Source: Nelumbo lutea
Taxonomy: Eukaryota; Streptophyta; Magnoliopsida; Proteales; Nelumbonaceae
NCBI GenBank assembly: GCA_022828595.1
Contig: JAKGHH010000003.1
Location: forward strand, 101,889,583 to 101,953,582
Length of the DNA: 64,000 bases
Reading direction: 5' to 3'
Shown here in pieces: positions 1 to 11,123 of the stretch; position 1 is the first letter of the stretch, and every line of letters starts with the position of its first letter. The notes under the pieces were generated by a model. The model was not told the origin of the DNA and did not search any database. It saw only the letters and a program-made list of their open reading frames with translations. Made by a program: the position numbers and the translations under genes.

Positions 1-180
1 GAGCCTTAGTTTATTTGGAGGTTGGTGGTCTCTGCCATTTGATGTGAGTTTGTTATTTAACTCATCTACTGTTGTGTGGCACACAAGAAGAGGTAAGTTC
101 ATGTGGAAATGTATTAGGGCAGCTACCTTATAGACTATCTGGGAGGAAAGGAATGCAAGAGTCTTCTTAGAGAAGGAAAG
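1..180 (+). mobile_element. LINE fragment, 5' half, split by copia insertion
   Basis: The translation reads as the linker between the zinc-knuckle (zf-RVT) and RNase H regions of a plant L1-type LINE, including the conserved W-T-I-W-E-E-R-N block near 140-160, with one in-frame stop just before it. The same reading frame continues at 4778, after the copia element, into the RNase H domain. The two pieces are therefore one LINE interrupted by a later insertion. Confidence 0.75.
176..180. repeat. Target site duplication (gaaag), left copy
   Basis: The pentamer gaaag directly before the LTR is repeated exactly at 4778-4782 after the other LTR. This fixes the limits of the copia insertion. Confidence 0.9.
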
Positions 181-399
181 TGTCAACACTCTTGGCTGAA
201 TAGAGAAAAGAACAAGAATAATCTTAGAGGTGTCAAGAATGAATGATCCCCACCTCAAAGAGTCTTTTATATATTAAAAGATATGTACAATTACAAGAAT
301 GCCCATACAGGGCTGAAAGAGAAAAGAAGAATAAGATGTAAAAGTAATATACAACAGGGACTATACTAATAAGGTACATCAAGTTATAGAGTCTCCACA
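181..399 (-). repeat. copia 3' LTR
   Basis: In element orientation it starts TGTGGAGAC and ends GTGTTGACA, the expected TG...CA ends. It matches 4560-4777 along its whole length. Confidence 0.92.
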
Positions 400-413
400 C
401 TCCCCCTCAAATT
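400..413 (-). other. copia polypurine tract
   Basis: Directly inside the 3' LTR the minus strand reads TTTGAGGGGGAG, the usual plus-strand primer of plant copia elements. Confidence 0.8.
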
Positions 414-495
414 GATGCCTCGACATAAGCATCAGTTTGTCTATAAGAAAGAGATATCAAACTATAGTCGTAGCTTTGGTGAAGATATCAACAAT

Positions 496-3400
496 CTACA
501 TATCCAAGGCTACATGAGGAAGCGATATAGACCCAATAGTGAAGAGATCTCGGATAAAGTGGCAGTCCACCTCGATGTGTTTGGTCATCTCATGGAAGAC
601 AGGGTTAGATGCAATCTTGATAGCACTCGTATTGTCTGCATAGAGAGGAATAGGAGTAGGAACCTGAATGCCAAGATCCATAAAGAGAGATTGTAACCAA
701 ACAATCTCATTGCAAACCGAAGACATGGCCCTATACTCTGCTTCAGTGGAAGACTTGGAGACTGTTTGTTGTTTCTTACACTTCCAAGAGATGAGTGAAT
801 CACCCATAAAAACACACCACCTAGAAGTGGACCTACGAGTGTCTGGACAACGAACCCAATCCGCATCAGCATATGCTCTCAACTGAATAGGAGAGGAGGA
901 GGAGAAGAACAGTCCCTGGGAAGTTGTGCTTCTAACATATCGAATGATGCGATGAACAACAGTCATATGTGGCTGATGAGGAGCAGAAACAAATTGACTA
1001 ACGACCTGGACAACATGAAAACTATCAGGTCAAGTCATAGTGAGATAAATGAGTGACCCCACAAGCTGGCGATATAAGGCAGCACCAGGAAGTAATGGAC
1101 CTTCAGATTTAGATAGCTTAAGATTTAGCTCCATAGGTGTATCAACATGCTTTTCATCATTAAGACCAGTAAGTTTAACAAGGTCAGAGGCGTACTTCTG
1201 CTGACAAACAAAATACCTTCGATCACTGCGATGTACTTCCAGTCCTAGGAAATATGTGAGAGGGCCCAAGTCCTTCATGTGAAAGGAATTATGAAGTAAT
1301 AGTTTCAATTCACGAATGTCTTCAGCATCATTCCCAGTCAACAAAATGTCATCAACATATAGTAGTAGAATGGTAATACTCTAAGGTCGTCGCTTAACAA
1401 ATAAAGAGTGATCAGAAGAACTCTGGTTGTATCCAACAACAACTACAACATCGCGAAAGCATTCAAACCATGCTCGGGGAGCTTATTTTAGACCATATAG
1501 AGATTTTTTGAGGTGACATACTAAAGAAGGATTGCTGCAGTATCCAGGAGGAGGCTTCATGTAGATCGTCTACTTCAATTGACCACGAAGAAAGGCATTT
1601 TTCACATCAAGCTGGCATATGGTTCAAGACTGAGCAGTAGACTCTGCTAAAAGAACACGAACTGTGGTGATCTTCGCAACAGGAGCAAAGGTTTCTTCAT
1701 AGTCAATACCATACTCCTGACTATATCCTTGGGCAACTAAACATGCCTTGTATCGATCAAGAGATACATCATACTTCAGTTTAATGTTGTAAACCCAACA
1801 ACTCCCAACAATGGATGCATCTGGAGGAGCAGGCACAAGACCCCAAGTGTCATTCTCATGTAAAGCATGGATATCTATGCATCCGTGGCTTCCTTCAAAG
1901 AGCTATGGTTTGAAGGAAAACCATAGCGGTCAGGAGGTCTAGATATACGAGTAGAATGACGAAGAGGAACAGAAGTATGAAGAGTGTCTGAAGTGGAGGT
2001 ATCACTTACAGGAGCATTGGTAGGATGATGATCTGAACCAGGAGGAAGTCTAGGCGCAAGGGCGGGAGCACGTAACCGTTTGCAAGATAAGACGAGAAAG
2101 TCCTCAGCAAAAGGAGGTGGAGCATCCTGTGAATCAAAGTTTGGAAAAATAGAAACAAACAGTGCAAACAGTCTAGCAATCCCAACAAAAAATGAAATGT
2201 GCTCAAGTAAAACAACATTACGTGATATACGAATGCGACGAATAGAGGGATCATAACAAAGAAATCCTTTGTGGTCAGGACTATAACCCACAAAAGCACA
2301 CATGACAGACTGTGCAGACAATTTAGAACGTTCACGAGAGGGAAGATGAACAAAGCACACACATCCAAAGACATGAAGCATGTATAAATCTGGTGAACGA
2401 CCAAATAACTTCTGAAAGGGAGACATATTACCAAGAACTGAGGAAGGAATATAGTTGATAAAAAACACAACTATATTGGCTGCCTCTACCCAAAAGGAAG
2501 GTGGAGTATGGGACTCTTGCAATAATGTCCTTACAACACTAAGGATATGTCCATTCTTGCACTCGGCCACACCACTTTGCTGAGGAGTATCTGGACAACT
2601 TTGTTGCACTTGTATTCCATGATCCTTCAAATAGGATAAAAAATCTCCATCAGTGTATTCTCCTCCTGAATCCGAACGGAGAATACACACTTGTGAATTA
2701 AACTGAAGCCGCACCATAGCATGAAACAACTTAAATTTTGGGAACACCTCAGATTTGTGGCGAAGAAAGTATATCCATGTGTACCTGGTACAATCATCAA
2801 TGAACGGCACAAAATATTTGTGTCCAAGCCGGAAAGAGATAGAAACAGTCTAGACATCACTATGTATAAGCTCGAAGGGAGAGGTTGCATGCTCAGATGT
2901 GTGAGGAAATGGTAAGGTATGACTCTTACTTAAGCAACAAGAAACACAAGATGTATCAAAGGTGTGCAAGGAAGGAACTTTATTCTATGATTCAGAAAGG
3001 AACTAGAAGTGGAGGAACTGAAATAAATTGATGATGTTGCTGTTTGAGGCTTCTCGAACTCCAATGCAAATAGACGGCCCAACCTGCACCCCTTCTCTTT
3101 CACCTTCCTAGTGTTCTGGTCTTGAATTAAACATCCATTTTGAGAGAAAATGAGAATGTTACCTTTGTCAATTAATTGGCCAACATAAATCAAGTTTGTA
3201 GTGAGATTAGGAACATGAAGGGTCTTGGTAAGTGGGAAAGATGCAGTGGGTGAAAGCTTAAGAGACAGATCACCACTACCAATGATGTTTAACTTTTCAC
3301 CATTGGCAGTAACAATATGTTCATGATGGGTTTTAGTAAGGTTACTTGGTTGGTTAGGGTAGGCTCCTGTCATGTGGTTGGTAGCTCCAGAGTCAATGAT

Positions 3401-3561
3401 CCAAATATGAGAAGAAGCACAATAACCGGAAAATTCACCAGGTAAGCCAATAGCAGAAAGAGTAGAAGGAATAGCAGATGTTACCAATTGTCAAATGTTT
3501 TGCTCACCCATAGATGCCAAAGAATCACCTTTAACAAAAGAATCACCACTATCGGAGGCCA
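496..3561 (-). pseudogene. copia gag-pol remnant
   Basis: The minus strand begins at a Met near 3561 with a short gag N-terminus that meets a stop within about 25 codons and then runs straight into the protease region. The zinc-knuckle part of gag is therefore deleted. Protease: D-S-G-A-T-N-H-M-T motif within 2930-3487. Integrase core: 1875-2810, with the D, D and E region visible, although the usual basic residue after V-A-E is Cys. RT: 1624-1836 (conserved C-L-V-A-Q-G-Y) and 1030-1380, with Y-V-D-D at 1348-1359. RNase H: 496-966 (Y-A-D-A-D-W near its start, S-T-E-A-E-Y in the middle). Stops and frame changes separate the blocks, for example a TAG shortly before Y-V-D-D. Confidence 0.9.
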
Positions 3562-3949
3562 TTTCAGCAAGAAAACAACAGTCCAGGCACAAGGATATCA
3601 GAGACAACTAAATTCAGCAATCAAGAACTCAAGATGATAGTCTAAAAAAGGCAAGTTTTTAAGACTGTCGAATCTAAGGCCTTTCAAATATGAATCCGAA
3701 GTCTGAATCAAATAAATGAGATGCAAGAAAACCCTAGGACAACACCAGATCTAGGGTTATAGGTTGATCGAGTCAGTCGATTGAGAGAAATCTGTGATTT
3801 ACCAACACATGAGATGTCTTCTTCACGAACAAGGAGGTATCTTCTCCTGATTGAGGCAGTCCTTAAAAACTACAAAACAGAAACTGAGTGTAGGGTTAAG
3901 GAGAGCTTGAGAGAACCCTTCGATTTGGAGAGAAAACTTAAATTGCAGG

Positions 3950-4380
3950 CTAAAAAAAGGTTGCAATCCAAAAATGGAAATTGTATAGTGCTGCCGCCCC
4001 AAGAAGATGATCAGTATTCCTTCGAAAACTTCACCAGATCAGATGCTGTTTGTAAGTGAAATAGATTAGGTCTAAGCGAAACCAGATCTGAAGTCCAAAG
4101 CTGTTGCAGTCCAAAAAAGGAAACTGTGCAGTGTTGTCGCCCCAAGAAGAAGATCAGAACTCCTTCAAAAACTTTACCAAATCAGATGTTGTTTGTAGGT
4201 GGAATAGATCAAGTCTAGGCGACACCAGATCTGAAGTCCAAAGCTGTAGCAGTCCAAAAAAGGAAGCTGTACAGTGTTACCGCCCCAAGAAAAAGATCAG
4301 AACTCCTTCGAAAACTTCAACAAATCAGATGCTGTTTGTAGGGAGAATAGATCAGGTCTAGGCGACACCAGATCTGAAGT
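3950..4380 (-). repeat. Three tandem copies of a ~143-bp unit in copia leader
   Basis: The word accagatctgaag recurs at 4081, 4223 and 4367, giving periods of 142 and 144 bp. The intervening sequence (cagtccaaaa..., ...gccccaagaa, ...ccttc-aaaac, ...atcagatg-tgtttgtag) is shared. The array lies between the primer-binding site and the gag start, so it is part of the untranslated leader. Confidence 0.85.
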
Positions 4381-4547
4381 TTGGCCTCAAACCAATGTCT
4401 CCCAAGAGAGATCTAAGGAAATCTCTCATGCTGGTTAAGCAAAGAAGAAAAGAACAGAAATTGGTTGATCAAGACAGCCCTAATACGACAGGTTTACTAC
4501 TTCTAGTAAGGTTCAAGAGAGCGAGAAAATAGATCAGAGAGCAACCT

Positions 4548-4559
4548 GCTCTAATACCA
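4548..4559 (-). other. copia primer-binding site (tRNA-Met type)
   Basis: Next to the 5' LTR the minus strand reads TGGTATTAGAGC. This is one mismatch from TGGTATCAGAGC, the complement of the plant initiator tRNA-Met 3' end used by most copia elements. Confidence 0.85.
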
Positions 4560-4777
4560 TGTCAACACTCTTGGCCGAATAGAGAAAAAACAAGAATAAT
4601 CTTAGAGGTGTCAAGAATGAATGACCCCCACCTCAAAGAGTCTCTTATATATTAAAAGATATGTACAATTACAAGAATACCCATACAGGGCTGAAAGAGA
4701 AAAGAAGAATAAGATGTAAAAGTAATATACAACAGGGACTATACTAATAAGGTACATCAAGTTATAGAGTCTCCACT
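4560..4777 (-). repeat. copia 5' LTR
   Basis: Partner of 181-399. In element orientation its first base is A rather than T (AGTGGAGAC), a point change in the otherwise canonical TG end. It is followed by the gaaag duplication. Confidence 0.92.
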
Positions 4778-5390
4778 GAAAGAAGCTTGGATGAAGTGAA
4801 GGACTGTATTAGGGCAGCTACTAAGAAGAATAGAAGTTTGTTAGAATGGAGTCTGCCTCCAGAAGGTTTCATCAAGTTAAATTTTGATGGGAGCAGCCAA
4901 GGCAACCCTGGGCCTTCGGGTATAGGGGGTGTTTTGAGGACTAAGGATGGCAACATTATTTCCTTATTCTCAGGATTCTACAAGGGCAGAAATACTAGCT
5001 GCTGTACAAGGGATTTAGATTGCCAACTAGCTTGGGGTGGAACATCTCCCAATTGAAGGGGATTCTCAGGTGGTAATAGGGTGGCCTCTAAACCCGGGTG
5101 CTGCCATTTGGGTCTACAATGACCTCTTCAAAAAATTAAAGTGGTTAACTAGTAATATGAGAGTTGAGGTTAAATGGGTAAGCAGGTCGGCTAATACTAT
5201 GGCTGATTCTTTGGCCAAACAGGGGGTTTCTAGGGAAGGTCTTTTTTGTGCTATCTTGTAAATTGTTCTTGTAAATTGGAAAGCTGTACTTAATTAGCTT
5301 GGAGAGGTTGCATTTTGTGCCTCTCCTTGGGTACCTTGTACTATTTATCTTTGCTGCTTAATAAATTTCACTCAATTATAAAAAAAAGTC
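4778..5390 (+). mobile_element. LINE fragment, RNase H domain and 3' tail
   Basis: Continues the frame of 1-180. The RNase H opening L-N-F-D-G-S followed by G-N-P-G-P-S-G-I-G-G is at 4876-4932. After a frame break near 4990, the C-terminal RNase H part (D-S-Q-V-V-I-G-W, W-V-S-R-S-A-N-T-M-A-D-S-L-A-K) runs to a stop at 5261. A short 3' UTR with AATAAA precedes an A-run at about 5380-5388. It is a dead LINE remnant, frameshifted and cut by copia. Confidence 0.8.
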
Positions 5391-5410
5391 TATTCTCTCT
5401 TTGGTTGCAG

Positions 5411-5872
5411 ATGGGAACCCCCATAGGATGTGGTAGGCTTATTCAACTTCAATTTCTTAAAGACAATAGAAGAGGAGAGGAAGATTTATGTGGAGGACAA
5501 CAATAACAACGTTGGTTTGGATTGTATGGGAAGAAAGAAACCAAAGAATCTTTAATGAGAAGAGCAAACCAAAGGAGTAACTGATTGAAGCCATAACAGT
5601 AAGAATAACACATTGGGTAAAAACTTTGGACTTTTCTCAAAAAATGACATAATAAGATCCTGAACCGTAGTGGCACAAACAGTTAGATCTGCCAAAAGTG
5701 TAAGAATGGTATGGAAACCTCCCTCTATTGACAAGCTAAAGTTGAACTTTGATGGTAGCTGGTTGGGTAGTCTAGGAAGGGTAGGAATAGATGTTTTTAG
5801 AAACCACCAAGGAGTGGTGTTGGCCCTGTTTTTCAGGATCAATCGGTTTTGGAGATTTAGTCTAGGCTGAAA
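5411..5872 (+). mobile_element. Second LINE fragment, RNase H, left part
   Basis: A second, separate LINE copy. Around 5516-5560 it reads W-I-V-W-E-E-R-N-Q-R-I-F, with intervening stops. Near 5706-5820 it has the RNase H opening K-P-P-S-I-D-K-L-K-L-N-F-D-G-S-W. It is interrupted at 5873 by a hAT element and resumes at 6706. Confidence 0.7.
5865..5872. repeat. 8-bp target site duplication (ggctgaaa), left
   Basis: Repeated exactly at 6698-6705 on the other side of the hAT element. Confidence 0.9.
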
Positions 5873-6697
5873 CAGTGATTTAAAAGGCGTGCCTAGGCGC
5901 ACAGGCAAGGAACATTTTAGGGTATATGCCTTGCCTAGGTCCTAGGCGCAACCCTTTCAAAAGGCACACGTCGATGCACCTAGGTGTGTACCTGATGCGC
6001 CTCACCTTTTGAAAATTTGACGCTTTTTTGCTTTTTTTGAACATAGCGGCTGGGCCGGGGGCTCCGCCCTAGACCTCCGTGCCACGCCCCTCAAGGCAAG
6101 CCCAAACAAGTCCATGTTAGGTGTTAAATTCTTAGTTTTCACACAAAAAATAATGAATTTATAATTTTAATTGCTTTTTAAGAAAACATTTTATGAGGAT
6201 GAATGAATGAACAACATTAGCAAATAGGGGTGTGAAAGAATTTAACACCTAACATGGACTTGTTTGGGCTTGCCTCGAGGGGCGTGGCACAAAGGCGGCT
6301 CGTAAAATCAAGAATGTAATATGTTTTACATTACATTAGCTACTTGAAGTAATGCGATTGAGTGAAAAAAGAGATTAGAGGTTTTACATGCTTGAAAATG
6401 TTTTATATGTTTGATTTTATTTTTAAATTCTCATTTGAATATGCTTTACATCTTATGTTTATGTTTTTTAATTTTAGATAATAGGTTTTTTAAAACATTT
6501 ATTTTAAAATTTAAGTTTATATTTTTATTAATATTATGTTTAGTATTTTTTGTTTTTTTTTTAAATTTTTTTGGCATTTTTTGAATTTTCTGACATTTTT
6601 TATTTTTAGCTCTTTTTTTTTTGTATTTTTGCGCCTTGTGCCTCAGGCGCAAATTGACTGCTGTGCCTTTTTTGCTCCTTGTGCTTTTAAAACACTG
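5873..6697. mobile_element. Non-autonomous hAT element, copy 1
   Basis: It begins CAGTGATTTAAAAGG and ends CTTTTAAAACACTG, so the termini are inverted repeats starting CAGTG. It is flanked by the perfect 8-bp duplication ggctgaaa; 8-bp duplications and CAGNG termini are hAT hallmarks. Subterminal regions are rich in GCCTAGGCGC and GCGCCT motifs. No transposase is seen; the middle is AT-rich. Compared with the related copy at 24356-25090, the centre (about 6090-6235) lies in the opposite orientation and is bounded by an inverted repeat of some 53 bp (about 6080-6134 against 6238-6290). Confidence 0.9.
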
Positions 6698-6705
6698 GGC
6701 TGAAA

Positions 6706-7167
6706 TTATGGCTTTCTTAAATAGATTGAGGCTTTCAGTACAACTCAGAGTAAGGGAATCAGAAGTTGAAGGAGATTCACAATTAGTCATCTTTTGGTCC
6801 AAGGATTTCAGCTTGGTTCCTTGGAAACACAGACATGCTTTCAGGGAAATTGATACCCTAGCAAAGAGATTCAATTCTACTTTTGGCTGGATAAGGATTG
6901 CAAATTGATTGGCAGATGTTCTGGCAAAGCAAGGAGTTGACAGTCCTAGTTTGTTTTGGGCAAAGTTGTAACCTGATGTACTTTGGGCTGTTGGGAACCT
7001 GCTAGTTTTTTGCACTTCCTTGTAATTGTGGCTTGAAAGTTTTTGGGGATGACATCCCTGTCTTCGAATTGTATTAACTACAACTTTAATCATCTCTCTT
7101 CTTCAAATTGTATTAACTGCAGCTTTAATCATCTCTAATAAAACAAGTTATCTTCTGCTGATCAAAA

Positions 7168-7203
<36 letters not shown>

Positions 7204-7205
7204 AA
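6706..7205 (+). mobile_element. Second LINE fragment, RNase H right part and tail
   Basis: Resumes the RNase H frame cut at 5872: V-E-G-D-S-Q-L-V-I-F-W near 6767, then L-A-D-V-L-A-K-Q-G-V near 6908-6940, with one stop, ending about 6970. The 3' UTR contains two similar ~50-bp stretches (about 7050-7095 and 7096-7140) and AATAAAAC. It ends in gatcaaaaaa, which has grown into a GAAA repeat. Confidence 0.7.
7166..7205. repeat. (GAAA)n microsatellite
   Basis: About ten GAAA units directly after the A-tail of the LINE fragment, so it probably arose from that poly(A) tract. Confidence 0.9.
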
Positions 7206-8989
7206 AGGATCTATGCTTTCAAATTCAGGATGGTTCATGAACCCATAAGATAGGAGCTTACTTGTAGGTCTGTTCAATTGCATTGTCAAACTGTTAGGAT
7301 GGTTCTCAACTGTTAAAAAGGAACTTCATTGTAGGTCAACAGTTCAACTGCATTTTCAAACTATTGACTTCTGAACTTGTGGTTTCATAATAAACTCCAT
7401 TAAAAGCAATACTTTAGAGTCCTTGCAGATTTGTTAAACCTACAAGCTATACATATGAAACATTAGCATAACCAAGTTTTATTGGCCACATGGACTAGAT
7501 TCTTGACAGTGTTGCAGGGGGTGTTAGACTGATGATATGGTTCTTTGATGGATATATCTGAAAAATTTGTTTTAATAATTGCTTTTGTTTATATTTTTTC
7601 GAAGAAGTTATTGTATAAAAGTATAATATCAAAAGTATACAAGTATGGTCCTCTGTACAAAGTGTTTCTGTACATTTTACACAACCATTGATGACCCCTA
7701 GAAAAGTCTATTTTGCAAAAAAGGGGAAGAAAGATCATCTCCACTAAAACATCTAGTGAGTAGATAACCAGCTTCTTATCATGTGAACTGTATAATTAAT
7801 AACCACCTCCTCCGGATTAGTCTTATGCTCAAAAGTCCTGCTATTTCTTTCCATCCAGATTGCCAACTGCTAAGGCACAACTGCCAGTATACTCTGCCTG
7901 GCTTAGACACCCCCTGAGGCCTGAACTTGCCAACCAGCTAGCAAAGTCTTCAATGAGGCAGGAAAACATCCATAAACAGGACCAGATTTGCTCGAGCTTT
8001 GTTTTATATTGGACAACTGTGACAATGCAATGCATCAATCCACACTCAAACAAAAGGTCTGCTGAGAAACATGAACAAATTCTGATGGATCAAAATCAAA
8101 ATGAAAACTTTGGTCTGTTTTTGAAAGCATATGTCTTTAAAAATTTAAACCCCAACATACTGATCAAAAAAGCCCTAACAGAAGAAGAAGATTACTTTGG
8201 CTATATTTTCACCTGTTTAAATGATTTATGTTGGGCTTTTTTGATCATTTAGAAGGAACAAAATATGAGAATTATCCAAGATAAACATCAGTCCAGAGAA
8301 TCAATAATTAGCTTGATTGGAATTAGAGTCATTTATTGAGTGTTGCATGGACATGGACACAAGAATCTGAATCTGAAACATGTCAAGGAGTCTGACTTGG
8401 TGGACACAAAAATGTAGGATTCATGGACATGTACCACATGTTAATTATTTTATTATATATATTTGATGTTATAGTTTTTTAATATCATTCTTAAAATTCA
8501 CAGAACTATTAAGCACAACAATTTAAATGCTTTAATTAGAATTTACAATTGAGAAGTTAAATTCACAGCTTTTGCCTATTTGCTTCATGGCCACACTAGT
8601 TGTTTTTCATTGTTTTCCTAATTTCAATATTGAGTAAGATCCAATAGAATGGGCCATAAATTGTGTAAATTTGGGAAAGTACCAAAACTAGAGTTCCCTA
8701 ATTAGTCAGTTTAAATGGTTGGATAACTGTTACGTAGAGGCATTTAAAGTGAAGATTCATAAATTTGGAGAGTTGACGGGGCAGGAGTTTTGGTAAATCC
8801 GCATTATGCTCTAGCTCAGTCTGACACATGTCTCAACTTTTGAGTCCCTTCCAAAGGTGGGGTGTTTGCATTCATTGGCTCAAGGCAAGAGAAGAATTCT
8901 CCTGCTTTACTACAGATGAAATCCTCAGAGGATGGTCTATAGTGGTTTCATCATCTATCTGCAATATCCAATATAACATGGGCCCCTCC
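7206..8989. other. Intronic sequence, little identifiable
   Basis: No exon of the flanking gene and no clear complete element was found. On the minus strand around 7780-8050 there is a weak resemblance to the W-x-E-R-N-S-R-T-F linker of a LINE, with several stops; this may be another decayed LINE piece. The rest is unremarkable AT-rich DNA. Confidence 0.4.
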
Positions 8990-9266
8990 CCCACTGGCAG
9001 AGTTAAAGTATTGGAGATCCTAGGGGGTTCAGGCATGTTTTCAGAGTAAGAGAATGTCTTTGAAGGGAGTTAAACACATTCTACAATTGGGTTGGAAGAA
9101 CTGCAAATGGGATGGTGGATTCGTTAGCAAAACAAAACAAGGGGTTAATAGGCATCAGTTGTTTTGAGCTTTAGTATGAATCTTTTATATTTCGGGCTGT
9201 TGGAATATCCCTAGATGTTGTACTAAACTTTTCATATAATTAATAAAATCTTCCTTGATTAAAAAA
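8990..9266 (+). mobile_element. LINE 3' fragment (RNase H C-terminus)
   Basis: Broken frames give F-R-H-V-F-R followed by N-W-V-G-R-T-A-N-G-M-V-D-S-L-A-K-Q, the end of a LINE RNase H domain. They are followed by a short 3' UTR with AATAAAATC and an A-run at 9261-9266. Confidence 0.6.
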
Positions 9267-9825
9267 GACCCTAGGGGTTCAGACCAAGGATCAAAATGTT
9301 GACCATATTGATGACCATGGCAATGCATGGATACACTGATATACACAAAATTTTAAAACTTTGGGATGTTAGATTACATCCCTACAAAGCTGATAAGATA
9401 AAATAATTAAAAATAAGGGAAAAATATGTATTGGTCATATTGATGGTATGATACCCACTGATGGGTATTGGATGTATCGATATTTTGATCCTGGGTTCCG
9501 GCATTGGTGGTGTATTTGGAAACCATGAAGGTGTAGGGGATGCTAGCTTTCTCAGTGCCAATTGGTGTCGGAAATTCCATGAGAGGTGAGCTACACACAC
9601 TGCATTTGAAGGGCTGAGATTGGCCAAATTGTCTGGCCTTTTGGGATTGTTTGTAGAGGAGACTCAAAATCAACCATTAGCTGGCTAGAAGGGAGAAATG
9701 GATAGACATTTGAACCTCAGACATCAAATTAAGGAAGCAAGACATCTCTGCCTCAGGTTACAACACGGAATTTTTTGGATCCTTTAGTCTGACTCAGTGG
9801 CTGATTCTCTAGTCTCAGAGGAAAC
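9267..9825 (+). mobile_element. LINE RNase H fragment split by a small TIR element
   Basis: 9267-9284 and 9494-9825 together give the RNase H start G-S-G-I-G-G-V and then R-L-A-K-L-S-G-L-L-G-L-F-V-E plus a D-S-x-S-T-I-S-W-L-like stretch, with frameshifts. The TIR element at 9285-9493 interrupts it exactly inside the G-S-G-I-G-G motif. Confidence 0.55.
9285..9493. mobile_element. Small TIR element inside LINE fragment
   Basis: The ends are imperfect inverted repeats (ccaaggatcaaaat and attttgatcctgg). Flanks ggttcaga and ggttccgg match at 6 of 8 bases and could be a target duplication. Its ends resemble those of the MITE family at 32486, 34293, 40807 and 41787. Confidence 0.6.
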
Positions 9826-10699
9826 TAGTTTTCCTTTCTTTTTCTGATATGCGCCAATATCTACTGGCCCCACAGGTCTGTGTAAGACTAAGGGAGCTCT
9901 CATTGATGTGAGCGAATTGCTGGAAACTAATTTTCCTTGTCTTTTTTTTTTTTTTTTTTCTTGTGGATCTTTTGAGGTAGCAAATTGAAGCTCTTCCTGT
10001 TATGTTCCTCACTACCATTTCTTGTGGATCTTTGTGGGAGCATATTGTATCATAATATTTGTTTTCTTGAGTTTTTTGAACTTGGTTGTACAGGGAAACT
10101 ATTGCTAGGTATTTTGTTTGGGATCTACTATTCACTTGGTCAGTGTTTGGAACTGATGCCATTTTCTTGAAAAATGGTGCCACATCAGTGCCATGTCTGA
10201 AACCTGTTTTTTTTCTGAAAAACGTTTACTCAAACCACACCTTGGAAATTGGGAAAGGTGTGGTCTGAGAAACATCCTTTTTGGTGTTTTCTTGTATTTT
10301 TATTGTTGCTAGCAACAGTATGCTGATATGGTGTTGAAAAACGCCTATGTGGCAGCAACGTTTTTACTGTTGCTAACCAGAAAAAAACATTTTCTGAGAA
10401 AACAGCATACCAATGCAGCACTGTTTTCTCCAAAAGCACCTCTCAGGAAACGCATTGGGCTGGTGTTCTATGGTTTCTTAATAAACATAACACTGAGTTG
10501 GTTGTGGGTAATTTTCAGAGAGAGAGAGAGAGAGCCCCATGTTTGATGATTTTGTTTTTCAAAACTTTTAAAAAGCCACACAATTTGAGGGGGCTGGGAA
10601 GAAAGAGGGAAGAGGAGAGAGAAAAACATGACGTGGGCAAAGCCCATTTCATTTTATATGTATAATAGATTAGATATCATATTATGATACATAATATAT
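9826..10699. other. Intronic sequence without recognised gene
   Basis: Contains a T-run at about 9942-9958, a short palindrome at 10223-10272 (gtttactcaaaccacacc against ggtgtggtctgagaaac), repeated gcaac/gttgc words around 10300-10380 and a GA run at 10516-10532. No exon or complete transposon was found. Confidence 0.4.
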
Positions 10700-11042
10700 G
10701 ATTCGAATGTGCATAACTTAATCATTGAAGGATATTCAGAATTATTTACCAATTGGCTCCTAATCAGTAATTTATGGATGTACAAAAATGAACTGAAAAA
10801 GTTTAAATGGATGACTAGGGGTATGGTTGTAAAAGTTCAATGGGTGCATTGGTCGGCCAATAGCATGGCTGATTACTTAGCATAAACAAAGGGTTGGGAG
10901 GAATCAAATGTTTTGGGCTATCTTGCAAATTAGAGTTGTGGCGATTTGGACATAAGAAGTTTTATCTCTGATTGCTATTTGTAACTTGTACTTTCTATAG
11001 TTTAATATTTTAATGAATCTTCTGTTGCTGATAAAAAAAAAA
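10700..11042 (+). mobile_element. LINE 3' fragment just upstream of an exon
   Basis: Broken frames read I-I-E-G-Y-S-E-L-F-T-N-W and V-K-V-Q-W-V-H-W-S-A-N-S-M-A-D-Y-L-A, the second half of a LINE RNase H domain. A 3' UTR ends in gataaaaaaaaaa at 11031-11042. The tail lies only 81 bp before the first exon recognised in the window. The left limit is approximate. Confidence 0.65.
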
Positions 11043-11123
11043 TTCATGTTTGGTATCCCAAGCTCCTGTTTTGCTATGCCCTTACGTATTAACTGATTCT
11101 AACAGAGTTCTTTGGTTGTGCAG

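Larger units (their letters stand above)
181..4777 (-). mobile_element. Ty1/copia LTR retrotransposon, minus strand, defective
   Basis: Two LTRs of about 218 bp (181-399 and 4560-4777) differ at roughly six positions, which suggests a fairly recent insertion. The element is flanked by the perfect 5-bp duplication gaaag. On the minus strand the order is 5' LTR, tRNA-Met-type primer-binding site, leader with tandem repeats, a stub of gag, protease, integrase, reverse transcriptase, RNase H, polypurine tract, 3' LTR. This protease-integrase-RT-RNase H order defines copia. Most of gag is missing and pol carries stops and frameshifts, so the copy cannot be autonomous. It sits inside a LINE RNase H segment. 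Confidence 0.95.

Noticed and set aside
111..4825. 17-base direct repeat tgtattagggcagctac at about 111 and 4807 as a longer target duplication of the copia element
   Set aside because: Both lie inside the LINE coding frame at different codons, and the true duplication is the gaaag at the LTR edges.
6446..7093. 215-codon open frame on the minus strand
   Set aside because: It runs antisense through the AT-rich hAT end and the LINE RNase H segment; the Lys/Asn-rich product reflects T-rich DNA.
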